Part shown: positions 16,521 through 24,379 of the stretch, one piece after another | How positions within the stretch are numbered: position 1 is the stretch's first letter | Layout: each line of letters starts with the position of its first letter | DNA from: Nocardioides sp. | GTDB taxonomy: Bacteria; Actinomycetota; Actinomycetes; Propionibacteriales; Nocardioidaceae | Assembly: GCF_030019515.1 (NCBI RefSeq) | Contig: NZ_JASEEQ010000008.1 | Location: 1-64,000 of the forward strand | Direction: 5' to 3' | DNA length: 64,000 nt | The notes under the pieces: generated by a model | What the model was told of the DNA's origin: nothing | The model's input: the letters and a program-made list of their open reading frames with translations, nothing else | The model's database searches: none | Translations under genes and position numbers: made by a program

Positions 16521-16753
16521 GGTGCCACCTCCCGGGGCAGCGGCGCCAGGATCCGGACGGCCAGGTCGGGCGGGCAGCCGCGGTCGACCAGCTCGAGCAG
16601 CGCATGCAGGTCGAAGCGGGAGTCGGCGGCCACCGTGTCGGCGAGCGCCCCGGGGAAGCCGGCCTCGAGGAGCCGGCAGCGCCGCCAGCTCCGGACATCG
16701 GTCGGAGGGCCGCTGCGGCAGCGCGGCGTCTCGTGCGACTGGTGGATGGTCAT
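16517..16753 (-). CDS. Small protein, first gene of the ECF sigma operon
   Basis: 78 residues from ATG 16753. The protein contains LRSWRR-like basic and leucine-rich helices (RRCRLLEAGFPGALADTVA, LHALLELVDRGCPPDLAVRI). I do not recognise a family, though small proteins with a similar C-terminal PDLAVRIL segment occur next to actinobacterial ECF sigmas. It is translationally coupled to the sigma gene (GTGA). Because it is the first gene behind the autoregulated promoter, it may tune sigma activity; that is a guess. Confidence 0.7.
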   Translation of the reverse strand: MTIHQSHETPRCRSGPPTDVRSWRRCRLLEAGFPGALADTVAADSRFDLHALLELVDRGCPPDLAVRILAPLPREVAP

Positions 16754-16759
16754 GCCCTG

Positions 16760-16789
16760 TTGGTGTCGGACCAGGGCACCGGTCTTACC
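16760..16789 (-). promoter_or_regulatory. Left half of a mirrored divergent promoter
   Basis: Read on the minus strand: GGTAAGACCGG (16789-16779), nine bases, CCGACACCAA (16769-16760), six bases, ATG of the sigma operon. The distance from the first motif to the ATG is 25 bases. The same two motifs face the other way at 16850-16878. Confidence 0.75.
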
Positions 16790-16849
16790 GGGTCCGCGGG
16801 ACGAGTCGCCGACTGATCTGGACCAGTTGCCGGTCGGGTCGAGCCGCAG

Positions 16850-16878
16850 GGTAAGACCGGCGCCGCCGCCGACACCAA
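16850..16878 (+). promoter_or_regulatory. Right half of a mirrored divergent promoter
   Basis: GGTAAGACCGG (16850-16860), eight bases, CCGACACCAA (16869-16878), seven bases, ATG at 16886. The distance from the first motif to the ATG is again 25 bases. The paired motifs look like the -35 and -10 boxes of an ECF sigma, presumably the one encoded next door. Confidence 0.75.
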
Positions 16879-16885
16879 GACCGGC

Positions 16886-17305
16886 ATGACGCTCCCGACG
16901 ACGACGCCACCGCGACCGTTCGCACTCGCCCGGCGCCGGATCGTCGTACCGGCCGCCGACCTGACGGCGCTCGCCTGCGCCGTCTCGGCCGGCGTGCACG
17001 GCGCCCTGATCGGCCCGCACCTGGAGGAGTCGGAGGCCATGGCGGTCGCGTTCGTGGTCGCCACCGTCGCGCTCGCGCTCGCCGCTGTCGGCGAGGCCAT
17101 GGCGCCGACCCCGTGGCTCTCGGTCGCCACCGCGGCGCTGTTGGCCGGCACGGCCGCGGCGTACCTGCTGGCGCGCACCACGGGCATCCCGGTCCTCACC
17201 GCCCACCCCGAGCCGTTCGACGCCCTCGGCGTGGCGACGTCCGCGCTCGAGCTGGTGGGAGCCGTCCTGGCTCTCGTGCACCTCAACCCAAGGAGAAACC
17301 GATGA
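16886..17305 (+). CDS. Four-helix membrane protein under the putative ECF promoter
   Basis: 139 residues with four hydrophobic helices: LTALACAVSAGVHGALIG, AMAVAFVVATVALALAAVGEA, WLSVATAALLAGTAAAYLLA and ALELVGAVLALVHL. No known family motif. A conserved-looking His in AGVHGALIGPHLEE faces the first helix. The gene overlaps the next by ATGA, so the two products are made together, probably a membrane component and a secreted partner. Confidence 0.78.
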   Translation: MTLPTTTPPRPFALARRRIVVPAADLTALACAVSAGVHGALIGPHLEESEAMAVAFVVATVALALAAVGEAMAPTPWLSVATAALLAGTAAAYLLARTTGIPVLTAHPEPFDALGVATSALELVGAVLALVHLNPRRNR

Positions 17306-18048
17306 ACCCATCCATCCTCGCCCGCCGCCGCGGCGGCTTCGTCGCCCTGCTCGCCGGGCTCGCCCTCGCCACGGCGGTCGCGACCGGGGTCGTGGACACC
17401 GAGCACTCGCCCTCGGCAGCGCACGAGGCCCACAGCGCCAGCCACGCCACGGACGGCCACGCCACGGACAGCCACGCGGCGGAGGGCCACGCGGCGCGGG
17501 CCAGGACCATCTCGAAGGCGCGGTTCCACGACCAGATGCGCAAGCTCTGGGAGGACCACGTCACCTGGACGCGGCTCGCGATCGTGACCTTCGCCGACGG
17601 CTCCGCCTCGTTCGACGCCACCGCCGGCCGGCTGCTGAGGAACCAGGAGGACATCGGGGACGCCATCAAGCCCTACTACGGCAAGGCTGCCGGCGACCAG
17701 CTCACCGCGCTGCTGAAGGACCACATCACGATCGCGGTCCGCCTGCTCCAGGCCGCCAAGGACGGTGACGACGCCGGGTTCCAGCAGGCTCACGACGACT
17801 GGTACGCCAACTCCGACGACATCGCCGACTTCCTCGCCAAGGCGAACCGACGCTCGTGGCCGCGGGACGCGATGCGCGCGGCGATGAAGACCCACCTCGA
17901 CCAGACCCTCGCCGAGGCGTCCCACGAGCTCACCGGGGACTACGCCGCGAGCGTGGCGGACTACGACGAGATCCACCACCACATCCTGATGATGGCCGAC
18001 ACGCTCAGTCGCGGCATCGTCCGCGCCTTCCCGCACCGCTTCCACTGA
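17302..18048 (+). CDS. Secreted helical protein with a His-rich linker
   Basis: 248 residues. Sec signal peptide (ARRRGGFVALLAGLALATAVATG), then a His-rich linker (HEAHSASHATDGHATDSHAA) that could bind metal. After it comes a helical domain containing LWEDHVTWTRLAIVTFADG, IKPYYGKAAGDQL, DDWYANSDDIADFLA and YDEIHHHILMMADTLSRGIV. The same WxxHxxWTR and YGK blocks occur in uncharacterised Firmicutes and actinobacterial proteins; no function is known. A secreted metal-binding or envelope-stress role is inferred from the linker and the ECF promoter. Confidence 0.78.
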   Translation: MNPSILARRRGGFVALLAGLALATAVATGVVDTEHSPSAAHEAHSASHATDGHATDSHAAEGHAARARTISKARFHDQMRKLWEDHVTWTRLAIVTFADGSASFDATAGRLLRNQEDIGDAIKPYYGKAAGDQLTALLKDHITIAVRLLQAAKDGDDAGFQQAHDDWYANSDDIADFLAKANRRSWPRDAMRAAMKTHLDQTLAEASHELTGDYAASVADYDEIHHHILMMADTLSRGIVRAFPHRFH

Positions 18049-18064
18049 CGGACCGTCGTCCGTC
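18047..18064 (+). terminator. Short hairpin at a convergent gene end
   Basis: GACGGAC / GTCCGTC, a perfect 7-bp stem with a 4-base loop, starts inside the stop codon of the secreted protein and precedes the end of the convergent matrixin gene. Confidence 0.5.
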
Positions 18065-18075
18065 TCGGACCCGGC

Positions 18076-19605
18076 TCAGGCGGCGGGTGTCACGCACCCG
18101 CCGCCGGAGCCGACCAGCTCGAGGCCGGCGAGGTCGCCGGCCCCCCACCGGTCCAGGCCGTAGCCGATCGACGGGGACATCAGCTGGGCCTCGTCTCCGG
18201 TGACGTGCATCAGGCCCACGGCGTGCCCGACCTCGTGCATCAGCGCCGCCACCCGGGTCAGGCCCTCACCCGCGCCGGGCTTGAGGTCCTTGTTGAACGC
18301 CGTGTTGATCGTGACCCCGCCCTGGTAGATCTGGCGCACCGGGCGCCCGGCCGGATCGACGGCGGTGCCCGCGCGGAACTCCGGCCCGCCCACCCCGAGC
18401 GTCCCGGCCGGGAACAGCCCGCGCATCTGCGCGGGATCGGCCCAGGCGATCACCAGGTCCGCCACGGCGGGGTCGAAGGTGTCGCTGGTCGCGAACGGCA
18501 CCACGGTGGTCGGGCCGCGGTAGTCGAACCGGAGCCCGGTGGCCTGGGTGATCTGCTCCAGCGCCGTCCGCACGTCAAGGAGCACGCCGGGCGGCGCCTT
18601 CGCCGTGTTCACCCGGTAGCTGATCGGCGCGCACGGGTTCCACCGGCCGACCGGGGACGGGCTGACGAAGACATAGCTGCTCGCCCGGCCGGCCGGCGTG
18701 TAGTCCGGCACCACGACGACCGACTGGCCCGGCGTCTCGAGTGCGACGGTCCCGTTCGCCGTGATCCGCACCCGGTAGTCACCGTGGGAGAGGTACGTCG
18801 TCGGCAGGTCCAGGCTGAACGTGCCGGCTCCGGTGACCGGGGTGCTGGCGATGTCGGACCACCGGCCGGCGACCTGCTGCTGCAAGGCGGCGGTCGCCCG
18901 GGTCAGCCGGGTCGCGAGGGTTCCGACCACCGCCTGCTTCGAGCCGACCAGCACCTCCGCGCCGGGCCAGACGAGCGTCAGCCCGGGATAGCTGACCGTC
19001 GCCGGACCGACCGGCTTCCACACGGCGCTGAAGGTGGCCGGCGGGGAGGCGGCCGACGGCGCGCCGGGGGCCTTGTCCAGCCGGATCCGGAAGCGGCGCG
19101 GCTCGTTGACCCGGTCCAGGGTGAGCTCGAGGCGGAACCGGCCGGTGGCGTCCGTGCGCGTGTCCTTGAGGTAGCCCCACACCCTGCTGTCGATCGCCTG
19201 CTCCTCCAGGTACACCCAGCGCGACGCACCGTTGCTGGGCACCGGCGCCGAGCCGCTGATCGTCACCGGCTGGCCCTGCACCGGCGTGCGGTTCCCCCAG
19301 TCCACCTCCAACCGGGTGCTGCCCTGAGCCTGGCCCTCGGTCAGCAGCTGCCCGGGCAGGTGTTCCTCGACCGGGCCCACGGAGGTGGGTCCCGAGGCGG
19401 TGGCTGTGGGCGCGGCCGGTGGTCGGGCCGGGCCGGCGTCGACCGGGGAGGCCCCGACCTGCGCGGCGGCAGCGGAGAGGACCACCGTCGCCGCCGTCAG
19501 CAGCACCGTCGCGACGAGCAGTCGCCGGTGGTGGGTCGGCCTGCGAGCCGAGGTGCGAGCGGCCGGCTGTGGGCGTGCGGGCGCGCTCGATCGCATCGCG
19601 GACAT
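18076..19605 (-). CDS. Secreted matrixin-type zinc metalloprotease with Ig-like domains
   Basis: 509 residues from ATG 19605, 6 bases after GGGGA. An N-terminal signal or anchor helix (LLVATVLLTAATVVLSAAAA) follows a basic tail. Two beta-rich modules come next, the first with TPVQGQPVTISGSAP (PKD/Ig-like). The catalytic domain at the end has MHEVGHAVGLMHVTG (HExxHxxGxxH) and the Met-turn QLMSPS. Substrates of secreted actinobacterial matrixins are unknown, likely extracellular protein degradation. Monocistronic. Confidence 0.88.
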   Translation of the reverse strand: MSAMRSSAPARPQPAARTSARRPTHHRRLLVATVLLTAATVVLSAAAAQVGASPVDAGPARPPAAPTATASGPTSVGPVEEHLPGQLLTEGQAQGSTRLEVDWGNRTPVQGQPVTISGSAPVPSNGASRWVYLEEQAIDSRVWGYLKDTRTDATGRFRLELTLDRVNEPRRFRIRLDKAPGAPSAASPPATFSAVWKPVGPATVSYPGLTLVWPGAEVLVGSKQAVVGTLATRLTRATAALQQQVAGRWSDIASTPVTGAGTFSLDLPTTYLSHGDYRVRITANGTVALETPGQSVVVVPDYTPAGRASSYVFVSPSPVGRWNPCAPISYRVNTAKAPPGVLLDVRTALEQITQATGLRFDYRGPTTVVPFATSDTFDPAVADLVIAWADPAQMRGLFPAGTLGVGGPEFRAGTAVDPAGRPVRQIYQGGVTINTAFNKDLKPGAGEGLTRVAALMHEVGHAVGLMHVTGDEAQLMSPSIGYGLDRWGAGDLAGLELVGSGGGCVTPAA

Positions 19606-19747
19606 CCATGTCCCCTTTGTCGTCGAAATCCGTTTCGGACGCCGTTCAGATCGGCCGAACCGGGCCGCGCTTGAGGAGCCGACGCGAGGTGATCGGATCG
19701 GCCCACCCCGGTGCTGCTGGTCGCCGCGCGACTCGCAGGCTGTCCCC
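19606..19747. other. Intergenic region with no visible gene
   Basis: A divergent gap between the matrixin and the acetyltransferase remnant. It contains a CAGGCT 6 bases before ATG 19748, a leaderless-type -10, and nothing else I can support. Confidence 0.4.
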
Positions 19748-20007
19748 ATGACCCGGTCCCGGCCCGCGATCGGGCTCCGTCCCTACGACCCCGGGACGGG
19801 GTTCGGTGGCGGCCTGGCCCTCGGCTCGACGAGGAAGTGGCGGCCGGCTGCTACCCGCAGACGACCGCCGAGGACACCGGGGCCGTGGCGTTCTTCGAGC
19901 GGATGGGGTTCGCCCGGCACGGCCCGAACCCGGTGGTGCCCGGGCTCCGGTACGGCGGACGCGGGCTGCACCAGCAGACGATGGTCCGCCCGGGCCCCGA
20001 GGGCTGA
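19748..20007 (+). pseudogene. Remnant of a GNAT acetyltransferase
   Basis: ATG 19748 begins MTRSRPAIGLRPYDPG, which resembles a GNAT first strand. About 50 bases later the frame shifts, and the other frame encodes a convincing GNAT C-terminus (TGAVAFFERMGFARHGP, then GLHQQTMVRP) ending at 20007. The acetyl-CoA-binding middle is missing. This fits a gene collapsed by an internal deletion and frameshift. A sequencing error alone would not explain the missing core. Confidence 0.55.
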
Positions 20008-20014
20008 GGACCGG

Positions 20015-20596
20015 CTATCGGTCGCGCTGCCGGCGCCACTCCTCGGCGAGCAGGGCGTAGCCGTACCCGTCGAGCCACCGGCCCGAGCGGTGCAGGGAGT
20101 CACCGACGTTGTGCGACTCCCGGCGCATCCCGACGCGCTCCATCAGCCGCCAGGACGCGGTGTTGTCGGCGAAGCACAGCGCGACGACCCGGCGCAGCCC
20201 GAGCTCCTCGAAGCAGATCCGCAGCAGCTCGGCGACCGCCTCGGTCGCGTACCCCTGGCCGGCGTACTGCGGGTCGAGCGACCAGCCGAGCTCCGCCTGC
20301 ACGCCGACGGCGTGCGCGGCGACCTCGCCCTGCGCCCAGGCGTCCTCGATGCGCACCATCAGGTCGCCGATCACGCGGCCGTCCCGCTCGACGACCAGCG
20401 TGCTGGCGAGCCGGCCGGGGTCGAGGAACTGCTCGGCGTACCGGTCCCCGTCCTCGGCGGTCCAGGTGACCCATTCGCCGACCTCGGGCAGCCGCCGGAA
20501 CGACCAGGTCGCGTCGAGGTCGTGCGGGGTCGCGCGCCGGATCCGCAGCCGCTCGGTGCGGACCGGCCACCCGACGGCGCTGAGGTCCTGGGGCAC
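20015..20596 (-). CDS. GNAT acetyltransferase (RimJ/RimL-like)
   Basis: 193 residues from GTG 20596. Typical N-terminus VRTERLRIRRATPHDLDATW and the acetyl-CoA loop LDPQYAGQGYATEAVAELL. Ends with ALCFADNTASWRLMERVGM and GRWLDGYGYALLAEEW, the RimJ/RimL-type finish. Substrate is unknown: N-terminal protein acetylation or small-molecule acetylation. It is convergent with the acetyltransferase remnant. Confidence 0.9.
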   Translation of the reverse strand: MPQDLSAVGWPVRTERLRIRRATPHDLDATWSFRRLPEVGEWVTWTAEDGDRYAEQFLDPGRLASTLVVERDGRVIGDLMVRIEDAWAQGEVAAHAVGVQAELGWSLDPQYAGQGYATEAVAELLRICFEELGLRRVVALCFADNTASWRLMERVGMRRESHNVGDSLHRSGRWLDGYGYALLAEEWRRQRDR

Positions 20597-20675
20597 GGGC
20601 CCCAGTGTGCCGCTCGCGAGCCGGGCCCGCCCCAGGGTTTCGAGGCCGGCGCTCCGAGAAGCCGGCACCGGACTG

Positions 20676-21500
20676 CTACGCGCAGCCCTCCTTGTAGGTG
20701 CCGAGGGTGGTGCGGGGTGCGTCGGTCGAGCGGGCGTTGGGCTTGCGCAGCGTCCAGTACCGCAGCCAGTCCATCTGCATCCGGCTCTGGTTCATCCGCT
20801 TGTGGCCGACGCCCTCCATCGTGAAGCGCACGGCGAACGGCACCCCGGTCAGGGCGTCCTTGCGGCGCTCGCTGCTGATCACGTGGGCGTCGACGAACCA
20901 CGAGATCCGCCGCGGCGTGACCTCGACCGCGAACGTGTGCCACTGGTCGTTGTGCAGGCCCAGGCCCTTGCGGGCGAAGTAGCGGTGGTCGGGCCGGCTG
21001 CGGATGTAGTGGCTGACCATCGTCTTGTTGGGCGTGTACGCCTCGAGCGCGATGTTCTTCGCGCCGCAGTACTGCGGGCGCTTGCCGGCCGGGATCAGCT
21101 CGGTGAGCACCCGGTAGTCGTGCCCGCCGTGGTCGTACTGCCGCGAGCGGAGCCGGATCTCCCAGCGGCCGGTCGCGTGACCCTTGGTGATCTGGGTGGC
21201 GCTGACCGTGCCGCGCTTGGCGGTGTTGAGGGTGAGCATGCCGTGCTGGTTGCGCACCAGGCCCGGTCCCTCCACCCGCCACTGCGACTTCTTCAGCGGC
21301 CCGACGAAGCGGTAGTCCACGGGCGCCTTGCCCCAGCCGTAGGTGCTGCCGGCGTGCACCGGCCCCGGGACGCCGGCGTGGTGGGCGTCCGCGGGCGATG
21401 TGGCCGGACCGAGGGTCAGGCCCAGGGTCACGCTGAGGGCGGCGGCGAGGGTGCCCGACGCGGCCGCGAGGAGACGACGGGAGACGGTGCTCGTGCTCAT
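20676..21500 (-). CDS. Secreted GH16-like (concanavalin A fold) protein, catalytic motif degenerate
   Basis: 274 residues. Clear Sec signal peptide (RRLLAAASGTLAAALSVTLG, cleavage near ADA-HH). The fold markers are GRWEIRLRSRQYDHGG, DQWHTFAVEVTPRRISWFVD and a C-terminal MQMDWLRYW. In active GH16 enzymes the nucleophile motif is ExDxxE; here the equivalent strand reads KNIALEAYTPN and does not keep the pattern, so hydrolysis is doubtful. It may bind polysaccharide. TACGTT lies 8 bases before the ATG. Confidence 0.75.
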   Translation of the reverse strand: MSTSTVSRRLLAAASGTLAAALSVTLGLTLGPATSPADAHHAGVPGPVHAGSTYGWGKAPVDYRFVGPLKKSQWRVEGPGLVRNQHGMLTLNTAKRGTVSATQITKGHATGRWEIRLRSRQYDHGGHDYRVLTELIPAGKRPQYCGAKNIALEAYTPNKTMVSHYIRSRPDHRYFARKGLGLHNDQWHTFAVEVTPRRISWFVDAHVISSERRKDALTGVPFAVRFTMEGVGHKRMNQSRMQMDWLRYWTLRKPNARSTDAPRTTLGTYKEGCA

Positions 21501-21639
21501 GGTCGCCCAACGTATGTCGACGAACCCGCCGCGCGTCAATTCGCGGGTCGGCCGCCCGCTCCGCCGAGACCCCCTGAACCGGGTGTGTCCGACCGGGTCC
21601 CGCAGCCACCGGGGGTGCCTCGACGGGAGATCGGCCGGC

Positions 21640-23073
21640 TCAGGAGTCGAAGCCCAGCCCCAGGCCGTCGAGGGTCCGCAGGAACAGGTTGCGCCGGCCC
21701 TGGCGGTGGTCGGCGCGGTCCAGCGACCAGCGCGTCAGGGCGATGCCGGCGCTCGCGACCGGGCCGGGCGGGAACGGCACCGGCCGGCGCCGCACCATCT
21801 CCAGCTCGGTGCGCTCGGTCGTCAGGCCGGCCAGCCGGTCCAGCATCACCTCGGCGGCGAACCGGGTGGCGCCCACCCCGAGCCCGGTGAAGCCGGCGGC
21901 GTACGCCACCCGGCCCCGGGCGGCCAGGCCGTGGAACGCCGCGAACCGGGTGGAGGTGTCGATGGCGCCGGCCCACCGGTGGGTGAACGTGATCCCCTCG
22001 AGCTGCGGGAACACCGTGAGGAAGTGCGACGCCAGCAGCCGGAAGGTCTCGGGCCGCTCCTCGTGGGCGGCGTCGACCCGGCGGCGATGGATCGCGTCGT
22101 ACCCGCCCCACAGGATCCGGTGGTCCGCGGTGAGGCGGGAGTAGTGGAACTGGTTGGCCAGGTCGGCGAGCCCCTGCCGGTGCGCCCACCCGATCGCGGC
22201 GCGCTGGGCGTCGCTGAGCGGCTCGGTCATCAGCACGTAGTCGTAGACCGGCACCGTCAGCGGCCGGACCCGCCGCAGCAGCGCGGGGAACACGTTCGTC
22301 GCGAGCGCCACCCGCTCGCTGGCCACCGCCCCGGCGGTGGTGCGCACCGTCACCGGACCGGCCCCGGACGAGTCGAGGCCGATCACCGGCGTCTGCTCGT
22401 GCACCTCCACGCCGAGGTCGGCCGCCACCCGCGCCAGCTCGCGGGCCAGCCGCGCCGGGTGCACCAGGGCGCAGTCCTCCCGGTCCCAGTCGCCGGCCAG
22501 GAACACCGGGCTGTCGATCTCGCGCCGTACGGCGTCGCGGTCGAGGAAGCCCGGTCCGAACGATCCGTCCGGCGCGCGCAGCCAGTCGACCTGGTGCTCC
22601 TCGACCGCGACGCTCAGCGTCCCCGTCCGCTCGAGCTGGCAGTCGATGCCGAGCGTGCGGACGTCCTCCTCGAGCGCGTCCAGGTTCTCCCGGCCGAGCC
22701 GCTCGAGCACGTCGTACTCCTCGGGCCACCGGGCCCGGCCGTTCTGCTCGCCGTGGGTCAGGCTCGCCTCGCAGAACCCGCCGTTGCGTCCCGACGCGGC
22801 CCAGCCGACGGTCTCGGCCTCGAGCAGCACCACCCGCGCACCCGGGTCGCGGCGCTTGGCGAGCAGCGCCGTCCACAGCCCGCAGTAGCCGCCACCGACC
22901 ACGGTCAGGTCGGCCCGGCTCGCTCCGCGCAGGGGCGGGTACGGCGTGGCCGGGCCCGCGTCCTCGAGCCAGAAGACCGCGTGCCGCGACGGCGCGAGCG
23001 CCGCCTCGACGGCCGCGGCCGGGGGAGCCAGCCGCTCGTAGACGGTGGGCCGGGAGCCCCTAGGCCCGCGCAT
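21640..23073 (-). CDS. FAD-dependent oxidoreductase (PuuB/DAO family)
   Basis: 477 residues. FAD-binding motif DLTVVGGGYCGLWTALLA near residue 55 and VGWAASGRNGGFCEASLTHG, typical of gamma-glutamylputrescine oxidase-like enzymes. C-terminal block GYAAGFTGLGVGATRFA-like (VAYAAGFTGLGVGATRFAA). ATG 23073 lies within the last codons of the aminotransferase gene (14-base overlap); no better start is visible. Distal gene of the operon with the aminotransferase and MmsA-type dehydrogenase. It likely deaminates a primary or glutamylated amine with oxygen. Confidence 0.87.
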   Translation of the reverse strand: MRGPRGSRPTVYERLAPPAAAVEAALAPSRHAVFWLEDAGPATPYPPLRGASRADLTVVGGGYCGLWTALLAKRRDPGARVVLLEAETVGWAASGRNGGFCEASLTHGEQNGRARWPEEYDVLERLGRENLDALEEDVRTLGIDCQLERTGTLSVAVEEHQVDWLRAPDGSFGPGFLDRDAVRREIDSPVFLAGDWDREDCALVHPARLARELARVAADLGVEVHEQTPVIGLDSSGAGPVTVRTTAGAVASERVALATNVFPALLRRVRPLTVPVYDYVLMTEPLSDAQRAAIGWAHRQGLADLANQFHYSRLTADHRILWGGYDAIHRRRVDAAHEERPETFRLLASHFLTVFPQLEGITFTHRWAGAIDTSTRFAAFHGLAARGRVAYAAGFTGLGVGATRFAAEVMLDRLAGLTTERTELEMVRRRPVPFPPGPVASAGIALTRWSLDRADHRQGRRNLFLRTLDGLGLGFDS

Positions 23074-24367
23074 GGACGTCGCCCGCCTTGAGGGCGTCGT
23101 CCAGGATCGCGAGGCCCTCCCGCGCCTCCTCCTCGCTCATCGTGCACGGCGGCACGAGGTGGATCCGGTTGGTGTTCGAGAACGGGAGCATCCCGGCCGC
23201 CTTGCAGCCCGCGACCACCTCGCCGAGCGCGGTCGGCTCGAGCATCGCCCGGGTGGTCCGGTCGGCGACCAGGTCGATCGCCCAGAAGGCCCCCACGCCG
23301 CGGACGTCCCCGACGCACGGGTGCCGCTGGGCCAGCTCGGCCAGGCCCGGGCCGAAGACCTCGCGACCGAGCCGCTCGGCGTTCTCCACGATGCCCTCGT
23401 CGCGCATCGTGTGGATGGTGGCGACCGCGGCTGCGGTGGCGAGCGGGTGGCCGGAGTAGGTGAGCCCGCCCGGGTAGGGGCGGTGGGCGAAGGTGTCCGC
23501 GATCGGGTCGCTGATGATCACCCCGCCCAGCGGGACGTAGCCGGAGTTCACGCCCTTGGCGAAGGTGATCAGGTCCGGGGTGACGCCGTACCGGTCCAGC
23601 GCCAGCCAGGTCCCGGCGCGGCCGAAGCCGGCCATCACCTCGTCGAGGATCAGCACGATGCCGTGCCGGTCGCACAGCTCGCGGACGCCGGCCAGGTAGC
23701 CGGGCGGCGGCTCGAAGATCCCGGCCGTCCCGGGGATGGTCTCGAGCAGGATCGCGGCGATCGTGTCCGGGCCCTCGGCCTCGATCGTGCGCGCGAGGTG
23801 GTGCAGCGCCCGCTCGCACTCCTCCTCGGGCGTGGTCGCGTGGAACTCCGAGCGGTAGAGGAACGGCCCGAAGAAGTGCACGGCTCCGGCGGTCGCGGTG
23901 TCGTTGGGCCAGCGCCGCGGGTCGCCGGTCAGGTTGATCGCGGTCTGGGTGCCGCCGTGGTAGGAGCGGTAGGCGGTCAGCACCTTGAACCGTCCGGTGT
24001 GCAGCCGGGCCATCCGTACGGCGTGCTCGTTGGCGTCCGCCCCGCCGTTGGTGAAGAACACCTTCTCGAAGCCGTCGGGCGCGAGCCCGGCGATCAGCGC
24101 GGCCGCCTGGGAGCGCTGCTCGTTGGCGTGCTGCGGCGCGATCGTGCACAGCCGGTCGGCCTGCTCCTTGATCGCCGCGACCACCCGTGGGTGCTGGTGG
24201 CCGATGTTGGTGAAGACCAGTTGGCTGGAGAAGTCCAGGTAGCGCCGGTCGTCGGCGTCCCACACGTAGGAGCCGCGGGCGGCGGTGATCACCATCGGCG
24301 TGATCTCGGCCTGGGCGGACCAGGAGTGGAAGACGTGCTTGCGGTCCAGCTCGTACGCGCTGCTCAT
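23060..24367 (-). CDS. Class III (PLP) aminotransferase
   Basis: 435 residues with the class III fold. N-terminal YVWDADDRRYLDFSSQLV, FFTNGGADANEHAVRMAR, and the active-site strand LILDEVMAGFGRAGTWLA. The PLP lysine is in LITFAKGVNSGYVPLGG near residue 270. Omega-amino-acid aminotransferases for beta-alanine, taurine or GABA are the closest functional group. ATG 24367 with GAGAGGAAG upstream. It lies 12 bases after the MmsA-type gene, so aldehyde made here could be passed to that enzyme. Confidence 0.9.
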   Translation of the reverse strand: MSSAYELDRKHVFHSWSAQAEITPMVITAARGSYVWDADDRRYLDFSSQLVFTNIGHQHPRVVAAIKEQADRLCTIAPQHANEQRSQAAALIAGLAPDGFEKVFFTNGGADANEHAVRMARLHTGRFKVLTAYRSYHGGTQTAINLTGDPRRWPNDTATAGAVHFFGPFLYRSEFHATTPEEECERALHHLARTIEAEGPDTIAAILLETIPGTAGIFEPPPGYLAGVRELCDRHGIVLILDEVMAGFGRAGTWLALDRYGVTPDLITFAKGVNSGYVPLGGVIISDPIADTFAHRPYPGGLTYSGHPLATAAAVATIHTMRDEGIVENAERLGREVFGPGLAELAQRHPCVGDVRGVGAFWAIDLVADRTTRAMLEPTALGEVVAGCKAAGMLPFSNTNRIHLVPPCTMSEEEAREGLAILDDALKAGDVHARA

Positions 24368-24379
24368 CGTCGCTTCCTC

